Source: a virus
Length of the DNA: 64,000 nt
Direction: 5' to 3' (one strand)
IMG/VR virus record: IMGVR_UViG_3300035698_006183
Location: 1 to 64,000 of that record
Below the pieces are notes generated by a model. That model did not search any database, was not told the DNA's origin, and saw only the letters and a program-made list of their open reading frames with translations. Of the stretch, positions 46,210-56,460 are shown piece after piece. The number at the start of each line of letters is the position of its first letter. Within the stretch, counting starts at the first letter, position 1. The position numbers and the translations under genes were made by a program.

Positions 46210-49200
46210 ATGCCGAGGAATCTGAACCCAAAAAATATTAAGATTGGCCCGGGTCAAACAGTTCCTGACCGAGGAGCTGATGCTGGTCTTGTAAATGGTG
46301 CTGTGACAGGTGGTGGTGGAGCTGGTGGGGATGCTAATTTAGTTCTGGCAGCCTTGAAAGCTCATATCCTTGACCCTAAGAATGCTCATGATTCATCAGC
46401 TATATCAGTAAATCCAATACCTCCGTTAGTCTCTGACGATGTTGAAGATGTTTTAGAGGATGTTGTAGGCGGTATGCCTTATGAGCCCCCGATGCTCGGT
46501 AAATCTACTCGGTATGTTGATTTCCATAGTGTTCCTGATTGGGGTTCTATCAAGTTGAATGATACTCCTATCTTCCTTAGAGATAGTGATTTTGATGGGT
46601 TGGTAAATACAAATGATTTCGGGGATGTCTATCCTTATTTCCATAGACCTCCTTTCTTGAATATTGACACCTCGTTAATGAATTACAATGAAGATTTCGA
46701 TAGTAACCAGCAGTATTCTCCTGGCTTTATACCTTCGAATCCTCATGTCACACCTGAATTTGATGGGCAGGTACAGAATAAAAAATATGACCTGAGAGAA
46801 CACGGGACGATGTTTCCTAATGGTGGGGATGTTTTTGCAGACCGTGTTTTCAATTACCCTGATGTGTTGGGTGTTGATAACACCTGGGACATGAAATCTG
46901 GTGGTACAGGCCGTTGTTATGCTGGTGGATTTACTCGGGCTGATGACAAGGTACAGAAAACTTTAAGGCTTATGGCCAATGAGATTGCTGGCCCGTGGCC
47001 CATGTTGGTGACAATATCAGGTTCCATCTACCCTGCTGATAGAGGTGTAATAGCATTATTACATTTTCCTCATATTCCTGAACCTACCTCTACAGAACCC
47101 TGGTCAGATGAACGACGAGATGCTTTCCTTGGTCAAGATATAACAGACCGTTGTATTGCAGCTTTGTTATTGGGGCAGGGTGTGTTAGGTGATGCTTGCA
47201 TTGAATCCTTCGGGCAGGCTTCGATAGGTGCTCCTTATCCTCCTGCTTGTGATGGTGGCCCCGGAGGTATTTTTGGGGTTGGTGTTGACAGTGAGGGTGA
47301 TTATGACCCCTTCACATATCCAGGCCGAGCAGGGGGCCAATACGACCTTGAAGAACTGCATACAGGAACCTCTGTTATCTCAGGTATAGGTACTCTTCCT
47401 CACCCGTGGGGCAATTTGACTGACCAGGGAGCAGGAGCTGGTTCTAAACGAGCACATTATCAAATCCCTGGAGATGATTTCTATCCTGCAGCAGGTCAGG
47501 TCCGACTCGGTTCAGACCCTGATGCTGGTGATGTTCTAGCTTGGGGTATTCCAATACTCGGTGGAACTGTCGAGGCTTATATGGATGCCGTGTCTATTCC
47601 CAATTACACGGATTACCCAAATATCCCTTACATAGGGCAATCAGCTATCCACGACACAAATTTCTTTAAGTATCGTTTGCCAGTACTTGATGACTATTCA
47701 AACACTTCGGGGTTGAAACACACACCTCAAAGTAGCACTACTCCAACAGTTGGGGAAAGTCACAGGTATTTCAGAGCTCCTGATACAAGTAGTCCTTCAG
47801 AGAATCCTTATGACTGGGGTGCAACATCCGTTACTTTTGAAGTAGCTGGTAACTACCCTCCGTTCCAACAGGACTGCACAACCTGGCAGATTGCTCGATA
47901 CCGACATACCTTTGCTATGGAAGGCAGTCAGAACTTAGGTTCTTATGCCATATTCCATTTTAAATCGGAACGAGATTTCGAGGCATTGATGATAGATGGT
48001 GTTATACCTGATGATTTGTATGGGATTCATTTCCTAACAGACCAGTCCAACGTGGTTAATGAAAATATCACTGTAACGGATGACCCTGAATACAATGGGC
48101 CTATTCCAGGATTTGGATATGAAGCCACATTTTATAATGGTTTAAGGGATGAGGTTTTCGTCAGTGGTTCTGTAGACGACCATGTGGTAGACCGTGGTGA
48201 CATTGTTACTAATACTTTTGACTGGGAGGTTCCAGTTTTAGCTTCCGACCCTGGGATTATGTGGGTGTCGGGTGTAGCTTATTACACAGCTAAGAAGTTC
48301 TTAGGCGGTGGTGATTCATTCAAACTTACTGAGGTTGCTACTGAGGTATCCAATGCATGGGACAAATGCTATAGAACGGATGATATTCCAGGTGATGGTT
48401 TATCGGGGATAACTCCGCCTGCTCTGGAAAACAGTCCCAACCCAGCATTTATGAATTTGAAGTGTTTCGGTAATAATGTTGAAAGTGATTTACCTGGTTC
48501 TTATCCAGGTGCTTGGTATCGTCAAAATCAATATGCTGTTGAATTCCCATTCAACACATTAGGTTCTAATGGATTTGGGGATTTTAGCTGGGATAATGGT
48601 CCCGCAAACAGTGATTCTTTATCTATTGCTATTGTAGACGATGTTATTCTATCCGGTGATGAAGATGAACCTTCTTTCTCATCAAATGCCCAACCCTGGT
48701 TTGGTATCCGTCGGCCATTAACTCATGGTGGTGACTGGGAAGGTGTTATACAACCAGCTTGGGACCTTACAAATGGTCATGGCTTTGCATTAGAGAATTC
48801 AGAGATAGTCTTACTCCATACTACAAGTGTGTGGGTAGATGACCCTGATGGTAGTGGTTTCGATGGTTCCTATGGTAATTTCGTGAAAGCCTCAGCTATA
48901 AGTACTGTATATCTTAGTCATTACACTGCATTTAGTAATTTATTAACCGCAGAAAAAGATGTCAGTGAAAGATTCCTGGATGAGATTTACCGTTATCGTA
49001 ATCGGTATAGTAACAACAACCATCCAATTGATTCAGAAGCTCTAAATTCTTTGGTTGGCCCCGGAATAGGCACCTGGCATGGTGGCCCCGTTCCAATACC
49101 TACCAGAGCAGGACAATATTATTCTGCAGCAGAATTCCCTGAACCTTGGACGACTTATGAAGATATTGATGGCTATCCCACTGTTGTGTGGATCAGTAAT

Positions 49201-50022
49201 ATGTCTTGGACACAGTTGAAAAAACACGAAAAAGGTTTATTTGATTTCAGTTTGACTACTCCGACTCCAGACGAACTTCAAGTTGTAGGGCTTCCTCCCA
49301 GAAACCCGAAACTGTTGGACTGGGCTACAGTTCCGTTCCCGAGTGCTGGATTACTTCGTTACCCTGTGGAGAATTACACGTTAACCTCGTATCGGCCAGA
49401 TACAACAGATAATGCTGATGCGACACTTCGTGATTATAGTACAGGTTATGGGGATGACATTAAAAACTATGTTCGTGTCTTCGATACTTCGTTTAGCCGT
49501 TCTAATCCAGCAAGTTCTACGCCCCCGTGGGATGCCGCAGGACAACCGTTTGTGACTTTACGGGTGGATGGACTCAAACTAGAGGATTTCAAATATACAG
49601 TACCTGGTTTAGGGACGTTATCTGAAGCAGGTTATCCAAAAATATCAGTTCAGGTGAAAGCACCTGGGTTGACGACGTGGATGGATGCTGGTCGTCCTGA
49701 CGGGTCCGGACCAAGTAAACAAAACCCAACTCTTGATGGTGCTGGCTGTCAAGTAATTAGCCCCCATACTTTTGATGGCCTCGACCCTGAGACGGGTATG
49801 GTGTACTGTCAGATACGTGTGAATGTCGGTCCCTTTGTTAATTTATCAACTGGGATTGATGGTGAAGTACCTGTAATGGTTAGGATTCAGATGAATGAGA
49901 TGAATGCAGGCGAGTATGATTTACGTGGTGGTGGCTCGGGGACAGCAGCTTCGGATGTTCGTGGGGTCACAGGACTCCATGTTATACACCCTGATGAAGT
50001 AGAAACAGCTCCTACAATCTAA
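46210..50022 (+). CDS. Large fibre-like structural protein, 1270 aa
   Basis: After a short polar start, residues 30-45 are Gly-rich (VTGGGGAGGDAN) and lead into a helix with LKAHILDPKNAHDSSAIS and DDVEDVLEDVV. The AH-D-SAIS...D-VEDVL arrangement is a common fibre-stalk motif in phage tail fibres. The rest is long, acidic, rich in Gly, Pro, Asp and Tyr, with beta-like segments and many aromatic residues, which suggests a surface-exposed ligand-binding protein. No enzyme motif, signal peptide or membrane segment was found. Third-base choice is somewhat richer in A/T than in the neighbouring gene at 42594. It lies in the middle of the adhesin array. The fibre assignment rests on the N-terminal motif and context; substrate unknown. 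Confidence 0.64.
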   Translation: MPRNLNPKNIKIGPGQTVPDRGADAGLVNGAVTGGGGAGGDANLVLAALKAHILDPKNAHDSSAISVNPIPPLVSDDVEDVLEDVVGGMPYEPPMLGKSTRYVDFHSVPDWGSIKLNDTPIFLRDSDFDGLVNTNDFGDVYPYFHRPPFLNIDTSLMNYNEDFDSNQQYSPGFIPSNPHVTPEFDGQVQNKKYDLREHGTMFPNGGDVFADRVFNYPDVLGVDNTWDMKSGGTGRCYAGGFTRADDKVQKTLRLMANEIAGPWPMLVTISGSIYPADRGVIALLHFPHIPEPTSTEPWSDERRDAFLGQDITDRCIAALLLGQGVLGDACIESFGQASIGAPYPPACDGGPGGIFGVGVDSEGDYDPFTYPGRAGGQYDLEELHTGTSVISGIGTLPHPWGNLTDQGAGAGSKRAHYQIPGDDFYPAAGQVRLGSDPDAGDVLAWGIPILGGTVEAYMDAVSIPNYTDYPNIPYIGQSAIHDTNFFKYRLPVLDDYSNTSGLKHTPQSSTTPTVGESHRYFRAPDTSSPSENPYDWGATSVTFEVAGNYPPFQQDCTTWQIARYRHTFAMEGSQNLGSYAIFHFKSERDFEALMIDGVIPDDLYGIHFLTDQSNVVNENITVTDDPEYNGPIPGFGYEATFYNGLRDEVFVSGSVDDHVVDRGDIVTNTFDWEVPVLASDPGIMWVSGVAYYTAKKFLGGGDSFKLTEVATEVSNAWDKCYRTDDIPGDGLSGITPPALENSPNPAFMNLKCFGNNVESDLPGSYPGAWYRQNQYAVEFPFNTLGSNGFGDFSWDNGPANSDSLSIAIVDDVILSGDEDEPSFSSNAQPWFGIRRPLTHGGDWEGVIQPAWDLTNGHGFALENSEIVLLHTTSVWVDDPDGSGFDGSYGNFVKASAISTVYLSHYTAFSNLLTAEKDVSERFLDEIYRYRNRYSNNNHPIDSEALNSLVGPGIGTWHGGPVPIPTRAGQYYSAAEFPEPWTTYEDIDGYPTVVWISNMSWTQLKKHEKGLFDFSLTTPTPDELQVVGLPPRNPKLLDWATVPFPSAGLLRYPVENYTLTSYRPDTTDNADATLRDYSTGYGDDIKNYVRVFDTSFSRSNPASSTPPWDAAGQPFVTLRVDGLKLEDFKYTVPGLGTLSEAGYPKISVQVKAPGLTTWMDAGRPDGSGPSKQNPTLDGAGCQVISPHTFDGLDPETGMVYCQIRVNVGPFVNLSTGIDGEVPVMVRIQMNEMNAGEYDLRGGGSGTAASDVRGVTGLHVIHPDEVETAPTI

Positions 50023-50048
50023 TAGAGTCGGTGGAATGGTTATAGTTC

Positions 50049-50083
50049 ACCTCTGTTAGAAGTATGGCTTGAACATAAGAGGT
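50049..50083 (+). promoter_or_regulatory. Possible hairpin covering the ribosome site of the beta-helix tailspike
   Basis: ACCTCT (50049-50054) is complementary to AGAGGT (50078-50083), which is the only ribosome-site candidate for the ATG at 50088. A 6-bp stem with a 23-nt loop could close the site. It lies in the longest intergenic gap of the window (50023-50087). Pairing is seen in the sequence; a regulatory effect is inference, and the stem is weak. Confidence 0.35.
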
Positions 50084-50087
50084 AGAT

Positions 50088-53000
50088 ATGGCGTACGACC
50101 CAAATAAAGTGAATCTCGGGGCTGACCCTTTAACGAACCCAACAGCTTCGGATAGAGACCCTTGGCAAGAGGCGTTTAAACGCTTCTCATCTGTCCCTGA
50201 ATCGAAAACCTTACGTGCTTCAGAAGCTCTGGCAGGGATGACTGGTTCATGGGCATCTCAATATAAAATGGGTCCTACTGTAAATGATAATTCAGGAAGT
50301 CCTGAAACGACAACCCCCTCTGATTTCCAGATGAAGAATAACAAACTTGGGCGTCCTGGTATGCCTGAGATTGATTTCGTACCTTATAGTCATAACACTA
50401 ACCGATTTGGTAACAAAGGTGGGGCACTTCTTGGTGAACCTATTTCATTCGCCTGTGTTGGACCAACTGCCAAAATTGGTGGTGAGAAGATGGTTTGGCA
50501 ATGGGTAGTGGATTACGATAACTTGGTTGCTGACCATTATGTCATTCTCTTGGATGATATCATCGTGGATACTTCTGCTCCAACCTGGACAACTGCTGCT
50601 CGAACTGCTGATGTGAGTGATTACTACAATATCCAATCAGGAGATGTCGGGACACGTTTCGATGGTGGTTTATATCTGATGGTTCAGGAAACTGGCCACA
50701 CTAGTGAAATTGACCCTTCCTCTCCTGTTACAGGTGGTGTTGGTGATGGTGCTCTCATTCAAGATGGGATAACAACTCGGGTTCCAATTGAACCTTTGAC
50801 TTCCAACAGTAAAACGGAATTGTTCCGTATCGTTGAGTTGTACGAAGATGGTGGAGTTCTTGGGTTTGTACTGGATTCCAATAAATCCCTGGAAGATTAT
50901 TTCGATGTGGCTGGGGACCCCGCAGAACCAGACATCATTCGTCATATTACATTAGTTGAGCCTGCTGCTACTCGATTGGTAGCTATCCCTGACTCTGGTG
51001 AAGGCCGTAGCCGAGAACAAGTGTTTGCATTTACACCACCTCGACGGGCAATGACCTCTGAACATCAACCAATAGCCTCAGATTGGGAAGTTCTTGGGTA
51101 TTCAGAATATCCGTGGTTTGTGGAAACCACGTTTACTGATTTAAACATGTTTTATTATGATTATGCCCCCCAACTCCCTATTCAAAAACCATATATTGAA
51201 TGGGCTGATGTGATCATCCCAGATACTTCTGGATTCGGGGGTGGTGGTTCTTTAGGTATTACGGAAGTTCACTGGGATTCTGGTGCCGATGAGGTTTTGC
51301 CAGAAATCGGGGACATCCTGAAAATACACTCCATTCAAACAGATGACAGTTCCACTTGGGTTCCTGCCAATGGACGGTCTGTTAAATGGGGTAGTATCCT
51401 CGGATTTTTTGAAGTCTATGATGTGTATTTCCGGGGTGCGACTATTTGGGGAGTTAAGCTGAGGCGTTATGCTGAAGTTAACCCTGAAACTGGAAACTCT
51501 ATGTGGGGTGTTCAGAGACAATTCAGTGCTGACCTGGTGAATGATGAACCGACATTGAAATGTTCGGTCCACAAACCGGTTAAAGAACTCTGGAATAACC
51601 CCTGGTTCGATGCTGATGCATTAGACTCAACCAGACTGACCAGTATCATTGACCCTCGATGGGTTGAACGAGCTGGAATCGAAAGCACGGATTTAACCGA
51701 ACATGCTTTAGGTAAGAGTCCTTACCGACCAGATAGAGCTATCTTCGACACAGCTTCTTCTAATGCTGGTGCTGATGGTTCGAATGCTGACCCTGGAAAC
51801 CTTCAGAACTTGGGCTTCCGAGTTGTTTTGTTCCCAGGTAAAATAAAAACCGTTCCGACTTCCACTGGTGGTACCGAAGATATCATTGCTCCTGATTGGA
51901 GCCGTCCAATCACGTCCAATGAGCTGACAATTGACCCGACTGTTAATGAGAAACAATATATTGAGGTGGACTATGCTAACGGTTTCGTCCGTTTGTCACA
52001 TCCTCCCCAAGCAGTGGATGCTTCTGACCCAGATGCTGGGGATTTAGCTCCTGCTGATGACATTTTTGCAATTGATACAGATGATAACCCTCGTGGTGAA
52101 CAGGTGTTGTTTGCAGCATGTGTTCCTTACACTCAGGACATTGGCCAGATTGGGTCCGGACCTCGTGTAACAGCCCAAGCCTCCAGTAAAGATGTTTGTG
52201 ACGGGGTTGGTAATACGGCAGGTTCTGGTAGTTTCTACGATGTCTACAGCCACAGGGTAGCTTTTGATGTGGATACCACCTCAGCTCAGATTATTACATG
52301 CCGTAACCAGGTAGGTTCAATAGACCAACAACTAAGTTTGACAGGATTATTAGCTGACCAGTTACCCCCAACAGGTTTCTTTGAACTGTTCCAGAGTGGT
52401 GACCCTGTTCTTACAACTACGAACGTCCGTGGCTCCTTGTTTGGTTATTATGGAGTTGAAGAATCTGGTGGTAATACCATTCTTCATGGTGTTCATGGTG
52501 GGCTAGAAGCAGATGTTGACACCGTAAATATTAGTATTTCAGCTCCTGCACAGATTATCTTGCGGAGAGAGATGACTACTCCGAATGATCTTTACGGAAC
52601 AGCAACAGTTACATACCAGGATGATGTGACTTATGGTGATGCTAAACGAGCAGGAACACTTCGTTTTACTGGGGTTGATACCGTCGTAAACTTGGATGGT
52701 TCGGTTACTATTCGGATTCAGGATACTGCTGAAGATGCTTATGATAACCTGGGAGATTTGTTTTCCTCTTGGGTATTTGCTGGTGGAGAACTTACAGGGT
52801 ATTATGATGGGGGTGGCCCCGATTATGGTGTGAACATTGCCGAAACCACAATCATGTACCAAGGTTCCAGATTAGTTGTCCCAGCAGGGTTCTTAGTGAC
52901 TGGGGAAACAGACTTCGGTTATGTCTATGTAGATGGTTCTGATTGTTCCTACGGACTTTCGGCCACCATACCTTTGGCAGACCCAGAGCTTGTTCTTTTA

Positions 53001-56000
53001 GGTTCCTATGAAGGAACGGCAGCACTGGCTCCTGAAACAGCAGACCTCCGATATCCTTTATTGGATATTGACCGTCGGTTGGACATCTTCGTAGGTCTTC
53101 GACAGGATGGTAGTGGGACACCGTTGACCGGACACCACTTCTCTACTTTGGTTGAAGCAGTAACTTATGCCAATGAAATTCAGAATCCTACGTCAGGTAA
53201 TCCTGACTTAAAGGTCCGTATTCGAGTTGTAGGGTACACAGAAGAACCAGAAGCTGCATTACCTATCATGATAGGCACAGACGGGCTGATGATTGAATCT
53301 GACCCCTCAATGGGCCAATCACAGTCTGTTACCTGGGATGCTGATGATAAATGCCTGATTGATTTGAATGGTCATGATGGTTTGACCTTTGAAGGGATAT
53401 CTTTTCTCAGCACAAGTGCCGTAACAGAGAACACTGAACCTCTCCGAGCTTTGTTTACGAATACTGGAGGTACTGCCCGACGGCTACATGTCAATAATTG
53501 CCGTTTGATTGGAAGTCAGGGCTTCATGGCCATTAGTGAAGAACGTCTGGAAGATTGTTCCATTACCAACAATTATGGTGAAGATTTACTGGATTTCGGT
53601 ATTTACTTAACCAAAGAAACTTATAGTTCCTTAACCTTAATAGGTACGGTTGGTACGGTAGTGGTTACTTCGGGCTTCATTCGATTCATTGACCCTATTA
53701 CAACACAATTTTTAGATATGACAGTTACTACTGGAGGGACTATTACTGCGGGGCTTGGTAATGTTACTATATCTAATGGTGTTGACCCTGATTTAGTAGT
53801 ATCCACGAGAGCTGATATAGAATCTTATGGTGAAGGTACTATTACTCAGGGTGCTTCTGTCATAACATTTGAATATGGTGATAGAGGTATAATAGATATA
53901 GGTAAGATATCTACTTCTTCCATTTATATAGGTGTGGATATTTTAAACAACAGTGTTATCAAGAAGAACACTTTTATTCAAAGTTCTACTATCGGTAATA
54001 TGTCTGATAACCTACAGGAATTAGCTCTAACTGAGACATCTACCATTGATACAGATGCTGGATTCACTTTGACATTTACAGATAGTGTTACTTCCTTAGT
54101 TATCCCTCCAAGTTCTTCTTATACCCTTCAGAATGTAGCAGGGACTGCTGTAATTACTGGAGGTGCTGGTTTAATCATAGGGTTGAACGACACATTTGCA
54201 TTTAATGGTAGTGGCACGGGCTCTGCAACAATCACCCCGCCTGTAGGTGACCCGATTGTAGTCACAGCAGACACCTATGGGTATTTGATAACTCAGGGTG
54301 CCACTGATGTTGTCACTTTAAAACACAGCCCTATAGAGGGTCCCGTGACAGGTGGGGTTACTTCTTATATTGGTTATGATTTTGATTTACTGAATCCCCA
54401 TAACCAAATTAAAGATAATACCCTTATAGGTTTCCATACTGGTATTCACAGTAATTCTTTAAACAATTCTGAGGTGGCCTTTAACAATATTAGAGATACT
54501 AAAAACTCTGGTATTTATATAGGTGGTTTTTCACGATTTAATGATGTAAATGATAATATCCTAGATCATGTCTTCACTGAAGAACGTCTTGGATGGGAAC
54601 CTTTCCAATGGCCAACTCAGGAGTCAACAACAGGTCCCTTTGATTCAAGTACCGAAGCCTATAAAATTGGTTTGTTCGGAGAAGGTGACCATAATACTGT
54701 TGATTCAAATGTAGTGTCTACTGCCCAATATTCAGCACCTCTACATCTACCACTTACTTTTGGAGCCGTACCTGATCCAGGTTGGAATTATCCAGTATAT
54801 GATATTTGGACTGACGGGGACTATGTAAATATAAGTAACAACACAGTAACTTGGTTTATTGGCGGTAAAGGGGATAATTCCCAAGTAAGAGATAATGTTG
54901 TATTATGGTATGGTTTCCGAGATCAAATCATAAACACAAGTCTTTGGTTTTCAGGTTCAAGGGGTGGTTATATAAAATCTAACAACAAAATTAGTGGTAA
55001 TATATGCACAGGATATCTTTCCTTGTCCGATTCCCGTGAGACACGAGTTGAAGGGAATACAGCAGAGCGTTTCTATACCTCCAACCTTTATCAAAGTGGC
55101 CTTTCATCTACTCATAAGGGTTCCCCATTTTGTGAAATTATTGGTAACAATATAATTTATGGTATGTATATTAACGGCCCAGAAGATTATCGTTCTGAGG
55201 GGTGTCGTGTTGAAGGGAATACTGCTCCTTATCTACACATAGATGATTATAGTAGAGATGTTGTCGTTACTGGAAATACAATAAGTATCGTAGATGATTC
55301 GAGGTCAACTGCTTTGTTCTGTCAAGGCAAAAACTGTACGATTACAGGTAATCTATTCCAAAGGATTTGGGAAGGTGTGGAGGCAAGCATAGTAATAGTA
55401 ATAGTTGAGGGTGATACGGATTTAGTCTTAATTACTGGGGATAATTGTGTGTTCAGTGGAAATGAAGCTCTTCTTGAGTATGTTGCTGAATATATAATAT
55501 CACCAATAGCTCCGAGTGGTTATGGTCCGGTAACTTTTGATGCTTATTTAATTCCCGTGTCTGTGAAGAATGACGGAACTAGTGATGGTTCTTACGGTCG
55601 TAATGCTGTTATTACCGGAAATAATATTAAGATTGAAGTTAACTTGGAACTTATTGAGGGTACTCACGACCATAGTATAACGGTTGAAGGTAACCATATA
55701 GGTCTTTGGGTAAATGGGGTGACTAATGATTCGTATGGTAAAACTACTGGTCATACTATTACAGGGAACCGTATAGAAATTATTCAAAGACTTGTGACCG
55801 CAGGAACAGTGACTCCTGATGTAGTAAACCATGATGATGTTATTGGGATTAAATTTGACCCTGTTGGGGCATTAGCTAATAGTACAATATCTGGTAATAA
55901 TGTGTCGTCTACTTTCTTTGTTGATGCTGAAGGAGATATTACAGCAACGGCCATTTTCAATGGTATCCAGGGATTAAATAACGATGGTAATGTTACATAT

Positions 56001-56450
56001 AATGGAAACTTCATCAGTACCTCAGTAGACCTGACCTCGGGTGGGGATATGACGAGTGTGAGTAGTGGGATAGCAGCTTTAGTTGCTTATGGGGATGGGT
56101 CTACTGTAGTTGGAAACTCTGTTTCTAACCATATAGCTCGATCTATCGGAGGAGTTAATAATGTGACTCCCGGTATAGAAGCTGCCATGTATGTACAGAA
56201 TGGTTTAGTATCTGGTAACTATCTTGCAGAAGGCACTGATATTGATGGTAAGTTATTATTAGCAAACACCAGTAGTATAGTCATAACAGGTAATGTTATG
56301 GAAATGATTGATGCTATAACTCCTGGGACAGTTCCTCCAAATGCTTTGATTTCTAATAACCGTATTACAGATGGTGGTGGTACAGGTTGGTTTGGTATAG
56401 CTATTCCAGCATGGGCGGCCCCAGCAACAATCGGTGATAATAGAACATAA
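50088..56450 (+). CDS. Giant tailspike-like protein with long right-handed beta-helix
   Basis: The 2120-aa protein starts with a polar N-terminal region and several beta domains up to about residue 1000. Near 1014-1060 a pectate-lyase-like entry appears (HHFSTLVEAVTYANEI, then VRIRVVGYT), and from about 1085 the strand-turn pattern of a parallel beta-helix begins (HDGLTFEGISFLS). From about 1455 to the end there are some 18 rungs with the [IV]-x-G-N/N-N-x-[IV] pattern (ISNNTV, ISGNIC, VEGNTA, VTGNTI, ITGNLF, ITGNNI, VEGNHI, ISGNNV, VVGNSV, VSGNYL, ITGNVM). Such helices are typical of depolymerising tailspikes that attack capsule or O-antigen. No catalytic residues can be assigned by eye. The last 2.8 kb is visibly more AT-rich than the flanks, which may mean that the receptor-binding part was exchanged. 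Confidence 0.72.
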   Translation: MAYDPNKVNLGADPLTNPTASDRDPWQEAFKRFSSVPESKTLRASEALAGMTGSWASQYKMGPTVNDNSGSPETTTPSDFQMKNNKLGRPGMPEIDFVPYSHNTNRFGNKGGALLGEPISFACVGPTAKIGGEKMVWQWVVDYDNLVADHYVILLDDIIVDTSAPTWTTAARTADVSDYYNIQSGDVGTRFDGGLYLMVQETGHTSEIDPSSPVTGGVGDGALIQDGITTRVPIEPLTSNSKTELFRIVELYEDGGVLGFVLDSNKSLEDYFDVAGDPAEPDIIRHITLVEPAATRLVAIPDSGEGRSREQVFAFTPPRRAMTSEHQPIASDWEVLGYSEYPWFVETTFTDLNMFYYDYAPQLPIQKPYIEWADVIIPDTSGFGGGGSLGITEVHWDSGADEVLPEIGDILKIHSIQTDDSSTWVPANGRSVKWGSILGFFEVYDVYFRGATIWGVKLRRYAEVNPETGNSMWGVQRQFSADLVNDEPTLKCSVHKPVKELWNNPWFDADALDSTRLTSIIDPRWVERAGIESTDLTEHALGKSPYRPDRAIFDTASSNAGADGSNADPGNLQNLGFRVVLFPGKIKTVPTSTGGTEDIIAPDWSRPITSNELTIDPTVNEKQYIEVDYANGFVRLSHPPQAVDASDPDAGDLAPADDIFAIDTDDNPRGEQVLFAACVPYTQDIGQIGSGPRVTAQASSKDVCDGVGNTAGSGSFYDVYSHRVAFDVDTTSAQIITCRNQVGSIDQQLSLTGLLADQLPPTGFFELFQSGDPVLTTTNVRGSLFGYYGVEESGGNTILHGVHGGLEADVDTVNISISAPAQIILRREMTTPNDLYGTATVTYQDDVTYGDAKRAGTLRFTGVDTVVNLDGSVTIRIQDTAEDAYDNLGDLFSSWVFAGGELTGYYDGGGPDYGVNIAETTIMYQGSRLVVPAGFLVTGETDFGYVYVDGSDCSYGLSATIPLADPELVLLGSYEGTAALAPETADLRYPLLDIDRRLDIFVGLRQDGSGTPLTGHHFSTLVEAVTYANEIQNPTSGNPDLKVRIRVVGYTEEPEAALPIMIGTDGLMIESDPSMGQSQSVTWDADDKCLIDLNGHDGLTFEGISFLSTSAVTENTEPLRALFTNTGGTARRLHVNNCRLIGSQGFMAISEERLEDCSITNNYGEDLLDFGIYLTKETYSSLTLIGTVGTVVVTSGFIRFIDPITTQFLDMTVTTGGTITAGLGNVTISNGVDPDLVVSTRADIESYGEGTITQGASVITFEYGDRGIIDIGKISTSSIYIGVDILNNSVIKKNTFIQSSTIGNMSDNLQELALTETSTIDTDAGFTLTFTDSVTSLVIPPSSSYTLQNVAGTAVITGGAGLIIGLNDTFAFNGSGTGSATITPPVGDPIVVTADTYGYLITQGATDVVTLKHSPIEGPVTGGVTSYIGYDFDLLNPHNQIKDNTLIGFHTGIHSNSLNNSEVAFNNIRDTKNSGIYIGGFSRFNDVNDNILDHVFTEERLGWEPFQWPTQESTTGPFDSSTEAYKIGLFGEGDHNTVDSNVVSTAQYSAPLHLPLTFGAVPDPGWNYPVYDIWTDGDYVNISNNTVTWFIGGKGDNSQVRDNVVLWYGFRDQIINTSLWFSGSRGGYIKSNNKISGNICTGYLSLSDSRETRVEGNTAERFYTSNLYQSGLSSTHKGSPFCEIIGNNIIYGMYINGPEDYRSEGCRVEGNTAPYLHIDDYSRDVVVTGNTISIVDDSRSTALFCQGKNCTITGNLFQRIWEGVEASIVIVIVEGDTDLVLITGDNCVFSGNEALLEYVAEYIISPIAPSGYGPVTFDAYLIPVSVKNDGTSDGSYGRNAVITGNNIKIEVNLELIEGTHDHSITVEGNHIGLWVNGVTNDSYGKTTGHTITGNRIEIIQRLVTAGTVTPDVVNHDDVIGIKFDPVGALANSTISGNNVSSTFFVDAEGDITATAIFNGIQGLNNDGNVTYNGNFISTSVDLTSGGDMTSVSSGIAALVAYGDGSTVVGNSVSNHIARSIGGVNNVTPGIEAAMYVQNGLVSGNYLAEGTDIDGKLLLANTSSIVITGNVMEMIDAITPGTVPPNALISNNRITDGGGTGWFGIAIPAWAAPATIGDNRT

Positions 56451-56460
56451 TGAGGTTTAG

